A stretch of 10,391 bases of DNA, taken from the NCBI GenBank assembly GCA_964487155.1, contig CAZAQB010000117.1, positions 1 through 10,391 on the forward strand. The letters are read 5' to 3'. Position 1 is the first letter of the stretch; every line of letters begins with the position of its first letter. Shown here one piece after another: positions 7,690 to 10,391 of this stretch. The position numbers and the translations under genes were made by a program. This DNA comes from CAZAQB01 sp964487155. Lineage in GTDB: Bacteria; Pseudomonadota; Gammaproteobacteria; Nitrococcales; Nitrococcaceae. The notes under the pieces were generated by a model. It did not search any database. It was not told the origin of the DNA and saw only the letters and a program-made list of their open reading frames with translations.

Positions 7690-7718
7690 ACGCTAGCAAG
7701 GGTGGGAAAGGGTGTCAA
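7690..7718 (-). promoter_or_regulatory. Sigma-70-type promoter of hrcA
   Basis: On the minus strand a perfect TTGACA (7718-7713) is followed after 17 bp by TAGCGT (7695-7690), which matches the first two and last bases of TATAAT. The start site would fall near 7683, inside the right arm of CIRCE, so bound HrcA would block initiation. The sigma-32 elements are not present here, so this is a vegetative promoter controlled by HrcA. Confidence 0.8.
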
Positions 7719-7781
7719 CGCACGGGGAGCGCTGCCCGCGCGGCGCGATGAACCGGCTGGCGACCGCCGCAGAGTGCCGTG

Positions 7782-7810
7782 TTGGCCGGTCCCGGTGGTC
7801 ATGGTAACGT
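7782..7810 (+). promoter_or_regulatory. Candidate promoter of nadK-recN
   Basis: TTGGCC (7782-7787) and TAACGT (7805-7810) are separated by 17 bp, with a TG one base before the -10 (extended -10 type). Each hexamer matches only about half of the sigma-70 consensus. The position suits a leader of about 20 nt for the ATG at 7837. It lies about 100 bp from CIRCE, too far for HrcA to be expected to affect it. Confidence 0.4.
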
Positions 7811-7836
7811 CCGCCGAGCCCCGCCCGAGGCAGTCC

Positions 7837-8715
7837 ATGGCTAAATTCCACACCATCGGCGTAATCGCCAAGGTCGGCGATCCATCCGCCGACGAGACCG
7901 TCGACCGCCTGGCCGCCCATCTGCACCGAGCCGGCCGCGAAGTGCTGATGGACGCCGATACCGTGGCCGACGCCATCGCGACAGGCTACCCCCGGCTGCC
8001 CGCCGATCGGCTCGCCGAGGCCGTGGACCTGCTGATCGCGGTCGGCGGCGACGGCACCATGCTGACCGCGGCGCGCACCGCCGCCCGCCACCCGGTGCCG
8101 GTGCTGGGAGTGAACCGGGGCCGGCTGGGCTTCCTGGTGGACGTCTCCCCCGCCCACTTGGACGAAATCGATGCCGTGCTGGAAGGCGACTACGTGGCGG
8201 ACGACCGCATCGCCCTCTGCGCCGAAATCCAGCGCGACGGCGAGGTGCTGAGCCGGGGGGTGGCCCTCAACGACGTGGTGCTGTTCCGCTGGAACACCGC
8301 CCGCATGGTGGAGTTCGACACCTACATCGACGGCGAATTCTGCAACCACCACCGCTCCGACGGCATGGTGGTGTGCACGCCCACCGGCTCCACCGCCTAC
8401 GCCATGGCAAGCGGCGGCCCCATCATGCACCCCGACCTGGAAGCCGTCGGACTGATCCCCATCTGCCCCCACACGTTAAGCAACCGTCCCCTGGTGGTGA
8501 ACGCCACCAGCCAGGTGGAGATCCGGCTGCACCGCCGCTCGGTGACCCGGGTGCGGGTGAGCTGCGACAGCCAGGAGGATCTGGGCGCGGTGGACGGCGG
8601 CACGCTGATGATCCGGCGCCTGCCGGGCAAGCTGCGCTTCGTGCACCCCCGCAGCTACCGCTTCCTGCAGATCCTGCGGGCCAAGCTGCGCTGGGGCGAC
8701 TCCAGCGTCATCTGA
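7837..8715 (+). CDS. nadK: NAD kinase
   Basis: NadK phosphorylates NAD to NADP in the cytosol and so supplies the NADPH pool. The 292-residue product equals the E. coli enzyme in length. It has the nucleotide-binding GGDGT at 70-74 with the conserved Asp72, then GVNRGRLGFL, LNDVVL (144-149, with an Asp after the conserved Asn) and DGMVVCTPTGSTAY (175-188), the NAD-binding signature of the family, followed by the SGGP turn. The ATG at 7837 has GAGG 6 nt upstream and matches the usual N-terminus (MAKFHTIGVIAK). The in-frame ATG at 7801 overlaps the candidate promoter and has no better ribosome binding site. It is divergent from hrcA and followed 15 bp later by recN on the same strand, forming a likely operon; the same nadK-recN pair is next to grpE in E. 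coli. Confidence 0.97.
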   Translation: MAKFHTIGVIAKVGDPSADETVDRLAAHLHRAGREVLMDADTVADAIATGYPRLPADRLAEAVDLLIAVGGDGTMLTAARTAARHPVPVLGVNRGRLGFLVDVSPAHLDEIDAVLEGDYVADDRIALCAEIQRDGEVLSRGVALNDVVLFRWNTARMVEFDTYIDGEFCNHHRSDGMVVCTPTGSTAYAMASGGPIMHPDLEAVGLIPICPHTLSNRPLVVNATSQVEIRLHRRSVTRVRVSCDSQEDLGAVDGGTLMIRRLPGKLRFVHPRSYRFLQILRAKLRWGDSSVI

Positions 8716-8730
8716 GCGGCCCGAAGAATA

Positions 8731-10391
8731 ATGTTGCGCCATCTCTATATCCGCGATTTCGCCATCGTCCAGGAGCTGTCCATGGAACTGGAAGCAGGCA
8801 TGAGCGCCCTGACCGGGGAGACCGGTGCCGGCAAGTCGATCCTGCTGGACGCCATCGGCCTGTGCCTCGGGGACCGCGCCGACAGCGCCGCCGTTGCCAG
8901 CGACGCCAACCGCTCGGAGGTGGTGGCGGGCTTCGACGTGGCGGACAACCCCGCGGCTCGGGACTGGCTTGCCGAGCACGAGCTGGGCGCCGATGACGAC
9001 TGCCTGCTGCGCCGGGTGGTGCAGCGCAATGGCCGCTCCCAGGGCTTCATCAACGGCCGGCCGGTGCCGGCGCAGATGCTGGACACCCTGGGCCGGCACC
9101 TGGTGGACATCCACGGCCAGCATGCCCACCAGTCCCTGCTGCGCCCGGACCCGCAGCGCGAGCTGCTGGATCACTACGCCGGGCTCGGTGCTCAGCTGCG
9201 GGAAGTCGCCGCCGCCCACCGGGCCTGCCGCGAACTGGGCTCGGCCATCGCCGAGCTGGAAGGCGGCCAGGACAGCTACCAGGACCGCCTGGAACTGCTG
9301 CGCTTCCAGGTGGGCGAGCTGGAGGGCCTGGCCCTGGGTCCCGGCGAGCTCGCCGAGCTGGACGCCGAGCAGCGCCGCCTGGCCTCCGCCGGCCAGCTGA
9401 TCGGCGCCTGCCAGGGGGCCCTGGCCGCCCTCTACGACGACGATGCCGCGGCCCAGTCCCTGGTGGCCGGCGCCGCCCGGGCTCTGGAAGAGTTCGCCGA
9501 CGTCGACCCGCAACTGGTCGAGGCGGTGCGCATGTTCCGCGACGCGGAGGTGCAGTTGCAGGAGGGCTGCGAGAGCCTGCGCCGCTTCGCCGACCACCTG
9601 GAACTGGATCCGGAGCGCCTGGCGTTCGTGGAGGAGCGCCTGAGCGCCGTGCACGACATGGCCCGCAAGTACCGGGTGCGCCCGGAACAGCTGCCGGAGC
9701 GCCTGACACGGCTGCGCGCCGAGCTGGAGGCCCTGGACGGCGCCGGCGAGCGCCTCGGCCAGCTGCGCGGCAAGCTTGAGCAGCGCGAGCGCCAATACAG
9801 CGAGGCGGCGCAACGTCTCAGCCGGGCACGCCGCGAGGCCGCCGCGGAGCTCTCGGCGAAGGTCACCGCCCTCGTCCGGGAGCTGGGCATGCCCGGTGGC
9901 GAGCTGATCGTCGCCGTGGAGCCCCGCCCCTCGGAGCGGGCCGCCGCCCACGGCCTCGATGACGTGCGCCTGGACGTGCGCAGCAATCCCGACCGCCCCG
10001 CCGGGCCGCTCGCCAAGGTGGCCTCCGGCGGCGAGCTCTCCCGCATCGGACTGGCGCTGGAAGTGGCCACTGCCGGCACCGCCCGCATTCCCACCCTGAT
10101 CTTCGACGAGGCCGACGCCGGCATCGGCGGCGGCGTGGCCGAGGTGGTGGGCCGCAAGCTCCGCGAGCTGGGCGAGGCCCACCAGGTGCTCTGCGTCACC
10201 CACCTCCCGCAGGTGGCCGCCCAGGCCCACCACCAGTTCCGGGTTGCCAAGCAGCTCGCCGGCGGGCGCACCCGCACCTCCGTCGACCCCCTGGCCGACA
10301 CCCAGCGCCTGGACGAGATCGCGCGCATGCTGGGCGGCGTGGAAATTACCGAGCACACCCTGAACCACGCCCGGGAGATGCTGGCCCGGGC
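8731..10391 (+). CDS. recN: DNA repair protein RecN (3' end cut by the window)
   Basis: RecN is the SMC-like ATPase of double-strand break repair, acting on DNA ends with RecA. The open frame from the ATG at 8731 runs to the window edge, 553 complete codons with no stop. Since RecN proteins are about 550-560 residues, only the last few are missing. Residues 29-36 are the Walker A GETGAGKS. A Q-loop-like segment GRHLVDIHGQH lies near 125-135, and an Ala/Leu/Glu-rich coiled-coil region spans about 150-400. The ABC signature is VASGGELSR (430-438), and the Walker B TLIFDEADAGIGGG has Asp459-Glu460, followed by VTHLPQVAAQA (about 489-499). It starts 15 bp after nadK with only a weak ribosome binding site (GAAGA), which suggests coupling to nadK. 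I see no LexA-type CTGT-N8-ACAG box before nadK or recN, unlike E. coli recN, which is SOS-controlled. Confidence 0.97.
   Translation, partial: MLRHLYIRDFAIVQELSMELEAGMSALTGETGAGKSILLDAIGLCLGDRADSAAVASDANRSEVVAGFDVADNPAARDWLAEHELGADDDCLLRRVVQRNGRSQGFINGRPVPAQMLDTLGRHLVDIHGQHAHQSLLRPDPQRELLDHYAGLGAQLREVAAAHRACRELGSAIAELEGGQDSYQDRLELLRFQVGELEGLALGPGELAELDAEQRRLASAGQLIGACQGALAALYDDDAAAQSLVAGAARALEEFADVDPQLVEAVRMFRDAEVQLQEGCESLRRFADHLELDPERLAFVEERLSAVHDMARKYRVRPEQLPERLTRLRAELEALDGAGERLGQLRGKLEQRERQYSEAAQRLSRARREAAAELSAKVTALVRELGMPGGELIVAVEPRPSERAAAHGLDDVRLDVRSNPDRPAGPLAKVASGGELSRIGLALEVATAGTARIPTLIFDEADAGIGGGVAEVVGRKLRELGEAHQVLCVTHLPQVAAQAHHQFRVAKQLAGGRTRTSVDPLADTQRLDEIARMLGGVEITEHTLNHAREMLAR

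Noticed and set aside
7408..7836. An N-terminal extension of NadK by 143 residues.
   Set aside because: It would overlap the start of hrcA on the other strand and the whole control region. The start at 7837 gives the exact family length.
7638..7976. An N-terminal extension of HrcA by 113 residues.
   Set aside because: It would run through the hrcA promoter, the CIRCE operator and the divergent nadK start. The family N-terminus begins at the ATG at 7637.
8476..10368. A 630-codon open frame antisense to nadK and recN.
   Set aside because: The plus strand encodes clear NadK and RecN with all motifs; the antisense frame is a codon-bias shadow with Gly/Ala/His/Gln-rich composition.

Overview
The window is a GC-rich bacterial chromosome segment carrying a heat-shock (chaperone) locus. 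The proteins look gammaproteobacterial: DnaK keeps E. coli residue numbering through the ATPase domain, NadK has the E. coli length of 292 residues, and the order nadK-recN divergent from the chaperone genes, with dapB after dnaJ, is typical of that class. An hrcA/CIRCE system together with a sigma-32-like promoter, and the high GC, would fit a lineage such as the Ectothiorhodospiraceae or relatives. That placement is inference; no marker for it is present.

Layout. Minus strand, read right to left: hrcA (7637-6585), grpE (6461-5850), dnaK (5752-3812), dnaJ (3641-2508), dapB (2218-1379) and a patatin-like hydrolase (1276-143). Plus strand: nadK (7837-8715) and recN (8731 to the window edge, missing only the last few codons). 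The 199-bp divergent region between hrcA and nadK holds a sigma-70-type promoter for hrcA directly upstream of a full CIRCE operator, and a weaker promoter candidate for nadK.

How the genes work together. HrcA represses through CIRCE. DnaK, its J-protein DnaJ and its nucleotide exchange factor GrpE form the folding machine. A close match to the sigma-32 consensus overlaps the hrcA stop codon and would let heat shock raise grpE-dnaK-dnaJ independently of HrcA. Tandem GC-rich hairpins and a TATAAT box lie between dnaK and dnaJ, which suggests that dnaJ dosage is set separately. dapB (lysine and peptidoglycan precursor synthesis) and the patatin-like gene are passengers downstream. NadK makes NADP and RecN acts in double-strand break repair.

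The less ordinary parts are in and around the downstream half: a 248-bp segment bounded by perfect 18-bp inverted ends between dnaJ and dapB, an octamer tandem repeat that appears to have shifted the dapB stop codon, a dispersed-repeat-like sequence between dapB and the patatin gene, an unclear patatin start codon (ideal ribosome binding site in front of ATC), and an inverted GGACTGAGGACT repeat at the left edge. I see no evidence of a new multi-gene system; the protein-coding content is conserved housekeeping.
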